A DNA stretch of 64,000 nt from Tachypleus tridentatus (taxonomy: Eukaryota; Arthropoda; Merostomata; Xiphosura; Limulidae): the NCBI RefSeq assembly GCF_004210375.1, contig NW_027467782.1:26887276-26951275 (forward strand), written 5' to 3'. Shown here piece by piece: positions 1 to 11,874 of this stretch (position 1 is the stretch's first letter; every line of letters starts with the position of its first letter). Under the pieces are notes generated by a model that worked only from the letters and a program-made list of their open reading frames with translations, searched no databases and was not told where the DNA came from. A program made the position numbers and the translations under genes.

Positions 1-761
1 GCGTTCAAAGTTCAGTATATCTTGGTGGAAGCGCTCGCCTTCCTCCTCTAAGGATGCTCCCATGTTCTCCTTAAATTTATCACGGTGAGCGTTAAGGATA
101 TGGACTTTCAGGGGCATCCTGCAGCCCATTTTACCGTAGTTCTTCACCAGAGTCTCAACCAGTTCTACATGATTTTGAACCTTGTGATTGCCCAAAAAAC
201 CTTGAATCACTGCGACAAATCTGCCCCAAGCTTTATTTCCTTCCTACTGGACTTCTTGAGGAATTCTGCGCACTCGAGGATCTTTATTTGTGGTCCAACG
301 AAAACACCAGCTTTGACCTTTGCCTGAGACAGCTTAGGGAAGAAGTCTCGAAGGTACTTGAAGGCTGCAGACTCCTTATCAAAAGCTATGACAATTTGTT
401 TCATCAGATCCAATTTTATGTGCAATGGTGGAAACTACACCTTCTGGAGGTCCACTAGTGGCTCACACTTGATATTGCACCTCCACACAGAGAATTCAGT
501 CCGTTGTGGCCAGTGCTTCCTGTTGTGGTGTGCTGTAATGTCCTTGCTGTCCCAGAGGCAAAGGTAAGAGGAATACTTGGTAAAGCCTCCTTGGAGACCA
601 ATCAGGAATGCCACCATTTTGAAGTCTCCGATAACCTCCCATCCATACTCATCATACTTCAAAGCTTCTAGCAAGGTCTTGACGCTGTTGTATTCCTCTT
701 TGAGGTGCACCGAATAAGCCAGGGAAAGAGATAGATTATTATTCCCGTTATGGAGCAGCAC
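1..761 (-). pseudogene. Broken copy of a multicopy arthropod protein family
   Basis: Reading leftwards, two consecutive open stretches (about 761-435 and 425-207, continuing to the window edge) translate to a protein with motifs such as GDFKMVAFLIGLQGG, CLWDSKD, HWPQRTEF and GERFHQDIL. I recognise these from memory as a high-copy family annotated only as uncharacterised in many arthropod and hydra genomes. Its function is unknown to me. The copy is interrupted and is cut off by the left edge of the window, so it is a relic rather than a gene. It could be the coding part of an unclassified mobile element. Confidence 0.6.
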
Positions 762-2721
762 AGCTTTAAGGCTTCTACAACATTCTAGTAAGTTCTTGAA
801 TATTCTTGTAAGTTCGTGAAAATTCTCTATTAGTTACTCAGCGCTGAATCTACCTGGAATGTTCTGGAAAATGGATAAATTGAAAAATTTCATTACCAAA
901 GCCATAAAAACAAAGTTTGAAGAGAAAAATAGGTCTTTTCCATCTACTTTAGGCATAAGCGATTGGGAAATAACGCTTTCTTCTCAGAAACAAGAAAAAG
1001 TAAAAGTTACAGGCAATGAGAATAATGAACAAATTTTTCTTGGTGATTTTCAATCGCAAAGAATTCGTCCAACCACATTTCAGTTTAATAGTTATATTAA
1101 ATTAGATGAGGCTGTGTGTTTTCTCGCAGCTAATTTTTTACGTAACTGGACCAGATTGTGAGCAACACATGAAAAGTGTAGCTTGCTTGCGCACAGAATG
1201 AACAATGAGCCTTGGTTACATGTTAAACTCACGCATAAAGACATAAGAATAATGAAGAAAAATCGAGAAAAAAAATTCTTGTAATTCCAAAATAGAGATC
1301 CATTACGAGCAAGTATTTTTATTTTTATATTCGTCCCGGCGGCAGTTTCTGTGCAGTACAGAAAATTGATATACTTATACAAAATCGTCTGGTATTTGTA
1401 ACCAATTTCTGTGGTAAGTTCCACCTTATCACTGCTTTTCACACGTTTTGGCAGAGAAAGTGTCCATCATGATAATATTAATTGTTTCTTCTTGAGTGTG
1501 AAAATCAAAATACAAAAACTCAAATACATTACCAATTGCACGATATTAGGAAAACAAAAACGTGCTGAAGTACATTCGGTGGTCTAGTGTATTTTTACAG
1601 AAAACATTATTGCAATAAATATGTTCTTCTACTTTTCTACGTTGGGAAGAATACTTCAGAAGAAGGGAATGGGCTTACAAACACTTTCAGGAGGTCAGTG
1701 AAATCTCTAAAGGAAAACATTTCAGAAACATGATGAGCTGTTATTTTTATTACCACACGAAAGTAGGCGCTATTTGAATATTTATAATGTTTCTGTCAAA
1801 CAAGCAACAACAACAAAAGAATCGTTGATTATCTTCAAAGTTCTCTTCTCTCTTCAAAACATAACACAATAGTTACACTGTCACAATCAATGATTTACCC
1901 TATTCTGGGATATCGAGTTACGTAGCACTTGTGGGTTATGACAAAGCAAACAACCCGGACACTGGTGAAACACGTTTGTGAGGAAAGTCTTAGCGGCAAG
2001 CAACTTTAAAAGAAAAAGAAACTGAGAAGGACACATTAAATTTCTTTCTGTACAAATCTGAGAAACAGGTGCTGGGTATTTTCGTAAAATGAAAAAATTA
2101 TACATCTGACGATGATAGAGTTGAGGATATTCTGCTCCATCCATTCACAAACCTTTCAGAAGAATGTAAGTTTGCAGTCAGAACCGAAACGATACAAGTA
2201 ATAGAGGGAGTTGTTAAGCAAAGCGAAAACAACCACACACACATACACACAAAATAGATTCCATTCTACATGACACAGTCACTTCCACAACAGAAACACT
2301 GCTTCATTCATGCAGGTAGAATACTACGACTATTTATCACAATAATTTATATAAACTTCATCTCTTCATTCTCCTGTTTCTGGACCTGCAACACTACTCA
2401 TTCCAGTATTGGGTTTATATTAGATGTGGAATAGAACTTTTGAAAGTTAAGCCCTTCCTGGAGGCTCAGCAGTAAGTCTGAGCGTTTATAACACTAAAAT
2501 TGTGTTTTGAAACAGTTCATTATGTAATTATCTGCATAATAGCAAACAAAACTGCGATAAAGAAAGAGAAGTTATTAAATTAATCTAAAAAACAATAAAG
2601 TAAACTCGACAGTATCTGAGTAACACAAATATTTCATAAAAATGTAATTCCAGTAATAATTATTATTCAGCCTCCAGTACTTTCGATATAGTAAATTCTG
2701 CACTACAGCATTTAATATTAC
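762..2721. other. No recognisable gene
   Basis: This is AT-rich DNA with stop codons in all frames. The longest open stretch (859-1161, plus, 100 codons) has a lysine-rich composition and no motif I recognise. A short CA-rich run lies near 2231-2252. Confidence 0.5.
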
Positions 2722-2968
2722 GGCGCCCGGCCTGGCCAAGCGTGTTAAGGCGTGCGACTCGTAATCTGAGGGTCTCGAGTTCGCATCCCCGTCGTGAAAA
2801 ACAACGGCCCTTTCGGCCGTGGGGGCTATTCGTTGGTAAAAGAGTAGCCCAAGAGTTGGCGGTGGGTGGTGATGACTAGCTGCCTTCCCTATAGTCTTAC
2901 ACTGCTAAAGTGGGGACGGCTAGCGCAGATAGCCCTCGAGTAGCTTTGTGCGAAATTCAAAACAAACT
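2722..2968 (+). mobile_element. tRNA-headed SINE
   Basis: The copy has a tRNA-like head with a degenerate A box and a B box (GAGTTCGCATCC). It then has the conserved core containing GATGACTAGCTGCCTTCC and GACGGCTAGCGCAGATAG, and ends in a CAAAACAAAC tail. The segment between head and core is shortened. It is one of about 27 copies of the same family in the window. Confidence 0.9.
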
Positions 2969-3572
2969 TAATATTACGAGAAATTTTTTAAATTATATTA
3001 ATTTGGGAAACAATTAGTTTACTCATTTATTTAATTAGTTTTTAGGAAAAGTTTGCTTCCTTATTATAAGATGTTTAATTTTTCTTTCAGAAAATTTGAT
3101 AAAATATAAATTATCTTGCTTTCGAAAGTTATAATGAAATATGTAATTATATTTCGAAATAACTGTTCGTATAGTGATAATATTTTCTAATTGTATCCAT
3201 AGAGAAAACTTACTTCAGAAGTTTATTTATTCAAAATGACTTATCTTAACGTCAAGACTAATCGTTTTCCTGCCCAACTTGAACAGCACAAGTTTATGTT
3301 CCAAACAGTTAACCTTCCTTAAGAAAAATGGTGTATCCCTTCGAAGCTTAGTGATGTCATTCGTAAGTAACCGTACAATGAAGTTTTCTTTCATTTTGTC
3401 GAATACTATTGTGTAACATATTATAATAACCTATATTTTTAATGATGTAATATTTTGTTAGCTGAAGGGCAAATTTAATTCTAATTTGATATCAAATTTA
3501 TGTTCTAGCATATTAAAAAGGTAATTATAAATATGAGGTAATGTTGAAGAGTTGAGAAAGTTAAAAGATAGT

Positions 3573-3838
3573 GTTTGTTTGTTTTTGAAGTTCGCGCAAA
3601 GCTACACGAGGACTATCTGCGATTGCCGTCCCTAATTTAGCAGTATAAGATTAGAGGAAAGGCAGCTAGTTGTCATCACTACCAACCGTCAACTCTTGTT
3701 TTACTCTTACCAACGAATAGTGGGATTGACTGTTAAATTATAACGCCCCTAGGGCTGAAAGGGCGAGCATGTTTGGTATGACGGGAATTCGAACCCGCGA
3801 CCTTCAGACTACGAGTCAAGTACCTTAACCGCCGGGCA
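3573..3838 (-). mobile_element. tRNA-headed SINE, full-length layout
   Basis: This is a reverse-strand copy. The GTTTGTTTTTGAA end is the complement of the tail, followed by the core and by a head with B-box complement GGGAATTCGAACCC. It is somewhat diverged but covers the whole head-core-tail layout. Confidence 0.9.
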
Positions 3839-4055
3839 TGAAAAGATAGATATGATGATAGAAGTTTATTTCTAGTTAGAAAGTGAATGAATGGGTTAAC
3901 TATTACAAGTATATTGATTTAATTTTACATAATTTTTAGAAATATTAATTGCTGGAAGATGAACGTAGGTCTACCACACTTTGTTATAGTAATAGTATAT
4001 AGTCTAACTTAGAAGTATTTCAAAATTAGAGTTGAAAGGTATGACTTCTTGTGAA

Positions 4056-4165
4056 GCCCAAGAGTTGGCAGCGGGTGGTGATGACTAGCTGCCTTCCCTC
4101 TAGTCTTACTCTGCTAAGTTAAGGACGGCTAGCGCAGATATCCCTCGTGAAATTCAAAACAAATA
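4056..4165 (+). mobile_element. SINE core and tail only
   Basis: The copy starts abruptly at CCCAAGAGTTGGC in the SINE and runs through the core to the CAAAAC tail. The tRNA head is missing, as in the copy at 59.75 kb, which starts at nearly the same internal point. Confidence 0.8.
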
Positions 4166-4504
4166 ATGCTTGTGAAGTATAATGAAAATAAAACTTATAA
4201 TTTCTATATTTAACACGTTTTATAGTTTAGTAACAATTATTTACAAACGTTGACGTCTTGCTGAGCTGGCTTTTTTAATCATGTTGATAAAGTGTACAGA
4301 GCAGATAACACTAAGTATAGGAAATATACAAAAAGCACAAGTAGTCGTTCAAGAATATCAAACTTCGTAGATGATGAGAATTTCGTAACATGTCAGAAAT
4401 TCGAGGGGGCGTTAGGATTATTTTAAATTGTTTGCTCGATAAAACTGTACCCAGTTTAAAATCGTTATCTAGGTTTGGAGAAATTGTTTAATATAATCGC
4501 TCTT

Positions 4505-4605
4505 CTGGTCTTTGGGCCTGAAATGTGAATAATCGGGTTTCGATACCCTTGGCTAACAAATAACCTACTGTGCAGTTTTGTGTTTAAAAATAAGAAGGAA
4601 ACAAA
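4505..4605 (+). mobile_element. Degraded second-family tRNA-headed SINE
   Basis: A B-box-like GGGTTTCGATACCC is followed by a short body ending in an A-rich tail. It resembles the element at 29.2 kb rather than the main SINE family. It is strongly decayed. Confidence 0.45.
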
Positions 4606-6080
4606 TTAAGATAATCTGAAATTAACTGTCAACTTAGTCTTCGAAATCTGCACTAAATTGTTGTTGTATAAGTTGCCAACATAATTACGAATATTTAGAA
4701 TTACTATTGTATTACGTTGTTTTCATTTAGCATAAATCATAATTTTAACCAGGAGCCTTTGTAATCATATTTTTAGGAAATAAATTTTCAGTTCCTTCTA
4801 AAATTGCATTAAACAAATAACAACAACCAGTGTAAATAAACAAATAATAATGAGTTGTAATCAACATATGACACAAGAAGTTCATTTGACTGTTTTGAGA
4901 AAAAAATCAAAGAGAAAAACAACATTGTGTGGTAGCTCGCTTTTTGTAAGAAAATTTAAATAAAGATTATGCTGTTGCTGGAACATTGTGAAGGTAACAG
5001 GAAGAAACACTGCTTTTTAAGATTATATTTCCAGAAGTTTGTCTGTCTAGAGAACAGTTAAAGCTGTTTTTTCTTTGATTGTAACATTTATTTTTATACA
5101 GCTGTTATCAGTGCAGGAAATCCCTATTTTTCAATATGTTCCATTTAAAGGGCACAAAAATTCAGAAAACTGTCAGGAAAAGTGGGAGAACGAATAAAGA
5201 GCTTCTTGGGCTCTTAAGCGTGCCCTAAACTCTGGCCTCAGTATGCACGACTTTGATGTGTATTCCCTCACTTTACTTGGTCAAATGAACCTTGCCCCCA
5301 CTTTTAATTTGCCTTTACTCCTCTGAGAATGTTATTTATCAAAACCTATCAGCGTAGAAATAAAAATTTAAAACATTTAACAAATCCCTCACTTAAAATT
5401 CGGCCAATTTATAAAATGAAGTTTACATTGACAAATTATTTACGAAAGAGCTGTAAAATTATATTTCATGACGGGTATTAGTTTGAAGATGGCCTGGGAA
5501 AGTCGAAACGTTGTTCTCTGCTTTACTTGTGTTAATACTCATACCAGCCATCTTGACATATATTTTTTACTTCAAGTGGGTTTGTCGTCATCACGAAAAG
5601 GTGTAAATATTTTACATTGTGTAAAATTCCAACATGAAAAAAAAATGTATTTAAATATGTATTTAATATGTTTTTAACGTGTATATAAAAGTTCATCTCT
5701 TATGTTTATCGGTTTTAAGTGCTATCATATTCCTTAAAACATTCAACAAGATGAATAAACCTCTTAGGATAGCGTTTTCCAGACAGTGGCGAGGGCGGGT
5801 CGGCCTTTTGGCGGAAAATAAAAAAATAACGGAGGAAGAAAAATACTTCATTACAGAATATTTAAAATCAAGAAATACCAAAGACTGTATGGAATTGATG
5901 GTAAACAATTATAAAAAACACAGCACACTATACTTATCACAGTTTATTAACTGTACAATTGATCAATGGATGTATAATATCTTAAATTCACAGTCTTATA
6001 TATCAATATCAAAGGTGCACTTGCTTCCAAGAAACATGAAATTGAAGAAATTAGTCATAGTCAAACCAATTACATATGTC
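4606..6080. other. No recognisable gene
   Basis: AT-rich sequence. The open stretches at 5468-5677 and 5679-6092 (plus) lack recognisable domains, and the second runs into a tandem repeat. I see no convincing splice-flanked exon. Confidence 0.45.
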
Positions 6081-6081
6081 A

Positions 6082-6325
6082 TGTTGACCTGAAATAGTTT
6101 TATCTTTGACCCAATCTCTAATAAAAAATATTTATTGCGGCGCCACCTTCCTCGAATGTAGTGTTGACCCGAAATATTTTATCTTTGACCCAATCTCTAA
6201 TAGGTAATCTGTATTTCCGCACCACCTTTTTGGAATGTAGTGTTGACCTGAGACAGTTTTATCTTTGACCCAATTTCTGATAGAAAATCTTTATTGTGGC
6301 ACTACCTTTCTCGAATGTAATGTTG
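6082..6325. repeat. Three-copy tandem repeat, unit about 80 bp
   Basis: The phrase TTTTATCTTTGACCCAAT recurs near 6098, 6176 and 6257. Each time it is followed by a CTAATA-type stretch and a closing CGAATGTAGTGTTGAC-like phrase. The three units differ by substitutions and small gaps, so the array is old. Confidence 0.8.
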
Positions 6326-7169
6326 TCCACATTAACTCCCTCATAGAAATAAAGTACTCTGATTCTTATATTAGATTTCGCGATCGTGCCAAATGGTCAA
6401 GATGCGGTTAGATTTTTGAGATAGAAATGTTTCTAAAGTTCGTCAAAAAAACAACAAACAAACAAACCAAAAACGAATTATAGAAATAGCCGACTTTTCC
6501 CAGTGTTGTCAAAAAAACATACACCTAAATTTCTTTAAGCTTTCGTAAGTAAACAGAAGATAAACATCTTCTGTGAAATAAAATGCGCATGTCCGAGGTT
6601 GTGTCGTGCGTGTACAACCACTGTTATTGATATTAAAACTCTCTTCTGAGCTATCGTGGTTTCTCGGTAGACAATCAATGCACTTTTTCGGTTTCGATCA
6701 TTTTCTTCTTGACGAATAACTTTCTCCTGTACGTAACTAAACATCCTTTCTTGTCCTTTAGGAGCAGGAACTGTGAATAACGTCATCCGTGACCGAAGCA
6801 ATTTTCAATATAATTTCACATTCTAAATATTGCTCTTTTAAACAGTAGCGTGAGACGTGTGAAACACACATGTTGCACATAAACCATTAAAGATATTTAT
6901 CGGATTTCCAGTGTCAAAACGTACTCTACCGTCTTGTATAAGAATAAAGAAAACTGTGCCAGTGTATGAGATTGATGATTTAAGTTTTATCGTATAAATA
7001 ACACAAATGACATCAGAACACAAAGTTTTGATATACATTGTTTATTTACAATATTTTAATGCAATATAAATGTAAACAAAACACACCGTATCTAAAGAAG
7101 AATTCTCTTCCAACATTTGTCTTTACTTAAGTACATTTTTCCTCTTATGTGGCTCGCTCGTTCTCTCTG
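6326..7169. other. No recognisable gene
   Basis: Open stretches on the minus strand (6535-6801, 6838-7038) have no motif or splice context I can support. A short CAAA-rich run lies at 6446-6472. Confidence 0.45.
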
Positions 7170-7275
7170 GGCAGGACGTGATTTAGCACTTAGCGTGTTG
7201 GATTGTGGATTCGTGGTTCGCATCCCATTGCAGAAACAAATCGCGCAAGCACTTTGTGGTTTTCAGTATACCGTA
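7170..7275 (+). mobile_element. Diverged tRNA-headed SINE-like piece
   Basis: A tRNA-like head with B-box-like GTGGTTCGCATCCCA is followed by about 50 bases of unfamiliar body. It runs directly into a short tandem array. Confidence 0.4.
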
Positions 7276-7430
7276 AGAGTGATGGTCAAATGATGTAATC
7301 ATAATAGTCCAAGAGTTGGTAGTCAAGTGATTTGCTTATAATAGACGGTCAAGTGATGTAATTATAATAGTCTAAGAACTGGCGAACTTGTGATTTGATT
7401 ATAATAATCTAAAAGCTGACGATCAAGTAT
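7276..7430. repeat. Tandem repeat, unit about 37-41 bp, four copies
   Basis: Units of the form GGTCAAGTGATGTAATTATAA followed by TAGTCTAAGAGCTG recur four times with variation. The array begins at the end of the SINE-like piece and stops where the TCATCA microsatellite begins. Confidence 0.7.
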
Positions 7431-7665
7431 CATCATTATCATTAGTGTCATCATTAGTATCATCATCATCATTATCATTAGTGTCATCATTAGTATTATC
7501 ATCATAAGTATCATCATTAATATCATAGTCATCATCATTAGTATCATCATCATCATCAGTAGTATCATCATCATCTTCATTAGTATCATCATCATCATTG
7601 GTATCATCATCATCATTAGTATCATCATATTTATCATCATTAGTCTCATCATCATCATCATCAGT
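7431..7665. repeat. ATC-rich microsatellite with a 12-bp higher-order unit
   Basis: Runs of ATCATC are interrupted regularly by ATTAGT, giving repeats such as ATTAGTATCATC. The long open frames crossing it (poly-Met on one frame, poly-Asp/Asn on another) are artefacts of the trinucleotide repeat. Confidence 0.95.
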
Positions 7666-7675
7666 ATTTTCCAAC

Positions 7676-8490
7676 ACTGCTTACACCTCGTTGCTGGGGA
7701 CCTTTCCAACACTTCTTACCCAAATGTTGCGAGGGAGATTTCCAATACTGCTTACCCCCGTTTCTAGGGACATTTCCAAAATTGCTTACCCCGTTGCTAG
7801 GGATATTTCCGACACTGCTTACCCCCCGATGCTAGGGACATTTTCGACACTGCTTACCCCCCGTTGCTAGGGACATTTCCGACACTGATTAACCCCCGTT
7901 GGTAGGGACATTTCCCCCACTGCTTACCCCCGTTGCTAGGGACATTTCCGACACTGCTTACTCCCCGTTGGTAGGGACTATTCCGACACTGCTTTCCCCT
8001 TTGCTAGGAACATTTCCGACACTGCTTACTCACCGTTGCTAGGGATATTTCACCCACTCCTTAACCCCCGTTGATAGGGACATTTCTAACACTGCTTACC
8101 CCCTTGTTGCTTGGGACATTTCCCCCACTGCTCTCTCCCCGTTGCTAGGGACATTTCTCCCACTGCTAAACCCACCGTTGCTAGGGACATTTCTCTTACA
8201 GCTTAACCCCGTTGCTAGGGACATCCCATTGCTTACCCCGTTTTCAGGGAATTTCCCTCACTGCTTACCTCACTGTTGCTTGGGACATTTCCCCCGCTGA
8301 TTACCCGCCCGTTGCTTGGGCCATTTGACACACAACTTACTCCCGATACTAGAGACATTTCCACCACTACTTACCCCCATTGCTAGGGGCATTTCCCCCA
8401 CTGCTTATCTCCTTGTTGCTTGGGACATTTCCCCACTGCTTACCCCCCGTTACTAGGGACTTTTCCGACACTGCTTATCACCCATTGCTA
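7676..8490. repeat. Minisatellite, unit about 35 bp, about 23 copies
   Basis: The unit is approximately GACACTGCTTACCCCC followed by CGTTGCTAGGGACATTTCC. Copies vary in the length of the C run (three to six) and in the CCGACAC/CCCCCAC junction. The C runs make the minus strand locally G-rich once per unit. Confidence 0.95.
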
Positions 8491-8493
8491 TTT

Positions 8494-8690
8494 TATGGAG
8501 TGTGTTAGAGTATAGATCACCATACCATATGATTTTATCCTACTGTCTAACTCTCTACCTATTAATGGAGTATGTTAAAGTATAGATTACCATGCCATAT
8601 GATTTGATACTGCTGTTTAACTCTTTAATTATCAATGGAGTATGTTAGAGTATAGATTTCCATACCATAATATTTTATCCCAATGATTAA
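8494..8690. repeat. Tandem repeat, unit about 71 bp, nearly three copies
   Basis: The phrase ATGGAGTATGTTAGAGTATA recurs at about 8494, 8564 and 8635, each time followed by CCATACCATATGATTTTAT-like sequence. It begins directly after the 35-bp minisatellite. Confidence 0.85.
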
Positions 8691-9902
8691 GATAAGATTG
8701 AGAGAAAAAAAGACATTTAAGTATTCCAAAAGAAAGTTTTGCCACAATACCAGTGTTATCTTACCAAAAGCTCACCATCACTAGAAAAAATAGTGTAATA
8801 GGAGAGAAAGGAAATTCTTTTTTTCTTTATAAGGAAATCATGAAATAACTGCGTAAAAAGATGCTACACTTTTGATAAAGCGTTTTTAGAAATTTCCATG
8901 TAGTGTACCATTTTCGTTACTATCTTTATAGACACAAGTTTTACTATCTGGTTTATCTTACGGCATTGAGATCTTTAACAGAATAACAACCATAAAGAGT
9001 TCAGGAATTTGACCATCCTACTAAAAGAGATCTATAGTGAAGGAATTTTAACGTTTTGTCAACATGACGAGGGGCGTAATTATCATTTTGATGTGAGACC
9101 TTCTCATCACATGAAACATTACACCGTATTCTCATGGTGCTCTACCGTTTGTCAATATTTAATTGTGGATTATCGTTACAAATGTCCCGTATTACTCTCC
9201 ACAGTTCAGCTAAGCCTTTTAATTAATTTTCTCAGTTTTTATATAAGACTATTCAGCGTAAAACATGTTAATTGTGAAATCCAAACCATTGTTGTGAATA
9301 TTCCATTGATCCATTTTTCTCTATCCCATCAAACAAAATGTCTTTCATCCTTACTAAATAATTCGATATAGAATGCACCTGCTAAAAGTACACGTTTCTA
9401 ACTTTGGTCATCTCGTTGTGTGTGTTTCATTGTCACTTAAAACCTTTCATCCTGTCACCTGTTGTCAGTGGTAGTTTTGAAATGGCTATACACCCATTTG
9501 GATTACTTCGTACTAAATGTGTATCTTACTGTTGTCAATATTACCTTCATCCCTGTATTCGGAAAGTCACTGTTTAGTTTTGAAAACAGCGATAACAGCA
9601 TTCATTCAGTCTATTTCAAGCCAGCAACTGATAGCGATGTTTAGAAACAAAATAAGAAGGATCCAAGCCTGTATTGATGCCAACGGGGGTCACTTTCAAC
9701 ATTTTTTGCAATTATCATTCATATTTACCTCCTATTCGATATTGAAACATGTCTGTTAATAAATATATAAGTGCACAGTGACTTTCCGAACACCCTGTAT
9801 TTCTAATAAATATTGTTCTGGGTGTTATCGTTCTTTCTGTTTTGTCTCAGATATTTCTATAAATCTCTAAATTTTATGTAAATTTGTAACTCCCGAGTGA
9901 GT
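8691..9902. other. No recognisable gene
   Basis: Open stretches at 9009-9371 and 9462-9759 (plus) have ordinary AT-rich translations without domains. I see no repeat family here. Confidence 0.45.
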
Positions 9903-9996
9903 CCAGCATGACCAGGCGGTTAAGGCACTCGACTCGCAATCTGAAGATCGTGGGTTCGAATCCCCATCACACCAAACATGCTCGCCCTTTCAGTGA
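9903..9996 (+). mobile_element. SINE head only
   Basis: The tRNA-like head is present with a good B box (GTGGGTTCGAATCCCC) and the adjoining CCAAACATGCTCGCCC phrase. Sequence identity stops there, so the core and tail are missing. Confidence 0.8.
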
Positions 9997-10501
9997 TGAA
10001 ACTGATGTTCTGTCCCAGTACTCTTCATCATTTTCTATAAGTAAGGATTTCCCAAACTGACAATTCATAATTCTAACAAATAAATCATAATGGTTATGTT
10101 GAATGTTATTCAAGTGTTTTTGGTATAAAAAATAATAACAATGAACTGAATCTTTTTCTCGTTTTTGCCACGACATGAAAGGGAGGTTCAAGAATTGATG
10201 GTGGGTTTTATTCACTAAATAAAATATGTTTGTGTGTGGGTTTAAACTTAACAAGGGGGTATCTACGACAGGCCCACAACAGGTATTCTACAAACTTTAT
10301 TTTTTAGCTCAAAAAGTAAAACTAATAAAGAGAAATTTAAAAACGTTAAGATAAAATCTTTTCAAATACGATGTAAAACGCTTAATCCGTCTCTGATTTG
10401 AAAACCAATTAATGATTCAAGTAACTTTTACTTAAGTTTGAAATAAAAAAATGTCGATTGATACAAGATTAAATAGCGTCTAAACTAGCTTTGTCTTGAT
10501 A
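9997..10501. other. No recognisable gene
   Basis: AT-rich sequence. The minus-strand open stretch 9967-10254 overlaps the SINE head and is not supported as coding. Confidence 0.45.
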
Positions 10502-10600
10502 TCTGTTTTGTTTTTGAATTTCGGGCAAAGTTACTCGAGGGCTATCTGCGCTAGCCGTCCCTAATTTAGCAGTTTAGACAAGAGGGAATGCAACTGTCTT
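10502..10600 (-). mobile_element. SINE tail and part of the core
   Basis: The TTTTGAATTTCGGGCAAAG tail complement is followed by the core to about AAGAGGGAATG. It is truncated exactly beside the NCAPD3 C-terminal fragment. Confidence 0.8.
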
Positions 10601-10605
10601 CTCCC

Positions 10606-10815
10606 TTATCTGTCTTTTGTTTTCTCACAGTTTGGTTCAACAAAGGGAATATCACTGACATCAAGAGGATTTTGAAAGGTCTTGTTGCTAATCACACCAG
10701 AAGATGTGCTAATTGCCCTCTTCGAAACTGAAGAAATAACACTTTTCTTTGGAGTGTGATGGTTTGGAGTTTGATAGTATTCTCCAATTCTGCTCCTATT
10801 CCTTACTTCACACTA
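10606..10815 (-). pseudogene. NCAPD3: NCAPD3-like fragment, C-terminal region
   Basis: The minus strand reads openly for about 69 codons to a TAA. It includes TPKKSVISSVSKRAISTSSG and NKTFQNPLDV. From memory this matches the C-terminal tail of the condensin II HEAT-repeat subunit NCAPD3, where human has VTKRAISTPEKSISDVTF. NCAPD3 acts in chromosome condensation in the nucleus. This piece lies opposite in orientation to the mid-protein pieces at 11.6-12.4 kb and is separated from them by a satellite, so it is part of a rearranged relic. The family call rests mainly on the neighbouring pieces, since this tail alone is short. Confidence 0.6.
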
Positions 10816-10909
10816 ATGCACACTAATTTCAGGTCAGACCAAGAACCAATTTTTCAAAGTAATTTTATTTAAAAAACTGAGAAATTCCCTCACTCTACAC
10901 TTTTATAAA

Positions 10910-11440
10910 CTCAAATATTACACTTTAAAAATACGCAATCTGTTCTACCAATATCAGCGTGAATTTTAAAAGCCATTTAAATATTACACTTTAAAATACA
11001 CAATCTGTTCTACCAATATCAGCATGAATTTTAAAAACCATTTAAATATTACACTTTAAAAATACACAATCTGTTCTACCAATATCAGCATGAATTTTAA
11101 AAACCATTTAAATATTACACTTTAAAAATACACAATCTGTTCTACCAATATCAGCATGAATTTTAAAAACCATTTAAATATTACACTTTAAAAATACACA
11201 ATCTGTTCTACCAATATCAGCATGAATTTTAAAAACCATTTAAATATTACACTTTAAAAATACACAATATGTTCTACCAATATCAGCATTTTATAAAGTA
11301 AAATATTACACTTTAAAAATACACAATCTGTTCTACCAATATCAGCATGAATTTTAAAAACCATTTAAATATTACACTTTAAAAATACACAATCTGTTCT
11401 ACCAATACCAATATCAGCATGAATTTTAAAAACCATTTAA
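10910..11440. repeat. Satellite, unit about 66 bp, eight copies
   Basis: The unit contains AATATTACACTTTAAAAATA, then CACAATCTGTTCTACCAATA, then TCAGCATGAATTTTAAAAACC. Middle copies are nearly identical. The sixth copy is shortened and the last has a small internal duplication (ACCAATACCAATATC). It separates the minus-strand NCAPD3 tail piece from the plus-strand pieces. Confidence 0.95.
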
Positions 11441-11589
11441 ACTCTAATAAGCGAGACATCTCTAAGGTGTCCCTATTCTAAACACTCTTCACATGAAATA
11501 TGTACATACACAATCTACCACATAGATTTGGAGAATCGTTTTCATCACATGTGTTTCTTGAACTTTTTGCTCTTGATACCCGTCTTTGG

Positions 11590-11850
11590 GAAAAAACTAA
11601 AAGCTTCATTGAAGGGTGCGAGAGTTCTTTTCTAACACTTGTGTTCCAAAGTTGTTGATATATCAGATTTTAGGTGTAAAGTAGCCAAAACATGTATAGA
11701 GATACTGAAATGTTTTACAACTGGATCATTTGCTGAAATGGTTGAATGGCTGCATAGGTTGGTACGACATGCTGAGGTTAACTATAGGGTTTTTAGCTTG
11801 GAAATATTTTCAATGCTGGTCAATGAACCAGAAAGAACCCAGAAGTAAAA
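11590..11850 (+). pseudogene. NCAPD3: NCAPD3-like fragment, HEAT-repeat region, copy 1
   Basis: The translation reads ASLKGARVLF, a stop, then HLCSKVVDISDFRCKVAK, FAEMVEWLHRLVRHAEVNY and RVFSLEIFSMLVNEPER. From memory human NCAPD3 has [33 protein letters not shown] and FTLDVVLALLELPERE in the same order. The in-frame TAA falls where human has Gln, which fits a CAA to TAA change. No intron interrupts the match, suggesting a processed copy. The first half (to about 11720) is repeated at about 93% identity at 12.30-12.42 kb, stop included, so the stop is older than the duplication. Confidence 0.8.
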
Positions 11851-11874
11851 CAAAATAATGTCAGCAGACAAGCA

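Noticed and set aside
859-1161. Plus-strand open stretch of 100 codons starting MFWKMDKLKNF
   Set aside because: No motif, no conserved partner and no splice context.
5679-6092. Plus-strand open stretch of 137 codons
   Set aside because: It runs into the 80-bp tandem repeat and has no domain.
7362-7712. Open frames of poly-Met, poly-Asp/Asn and poly-Ser across the ATC repeat
   Set aside because: They are by-products of a trinucleotide microsatellite read in different frames.
7676-8490. Regularly spaced repeats that could be taken for a CRISPR array (also 10910-11440 and 33884-34486)
   Set aside because: The units are contiguous or have no unique spacers, and the context is animal DNA, so these are minisatellites.
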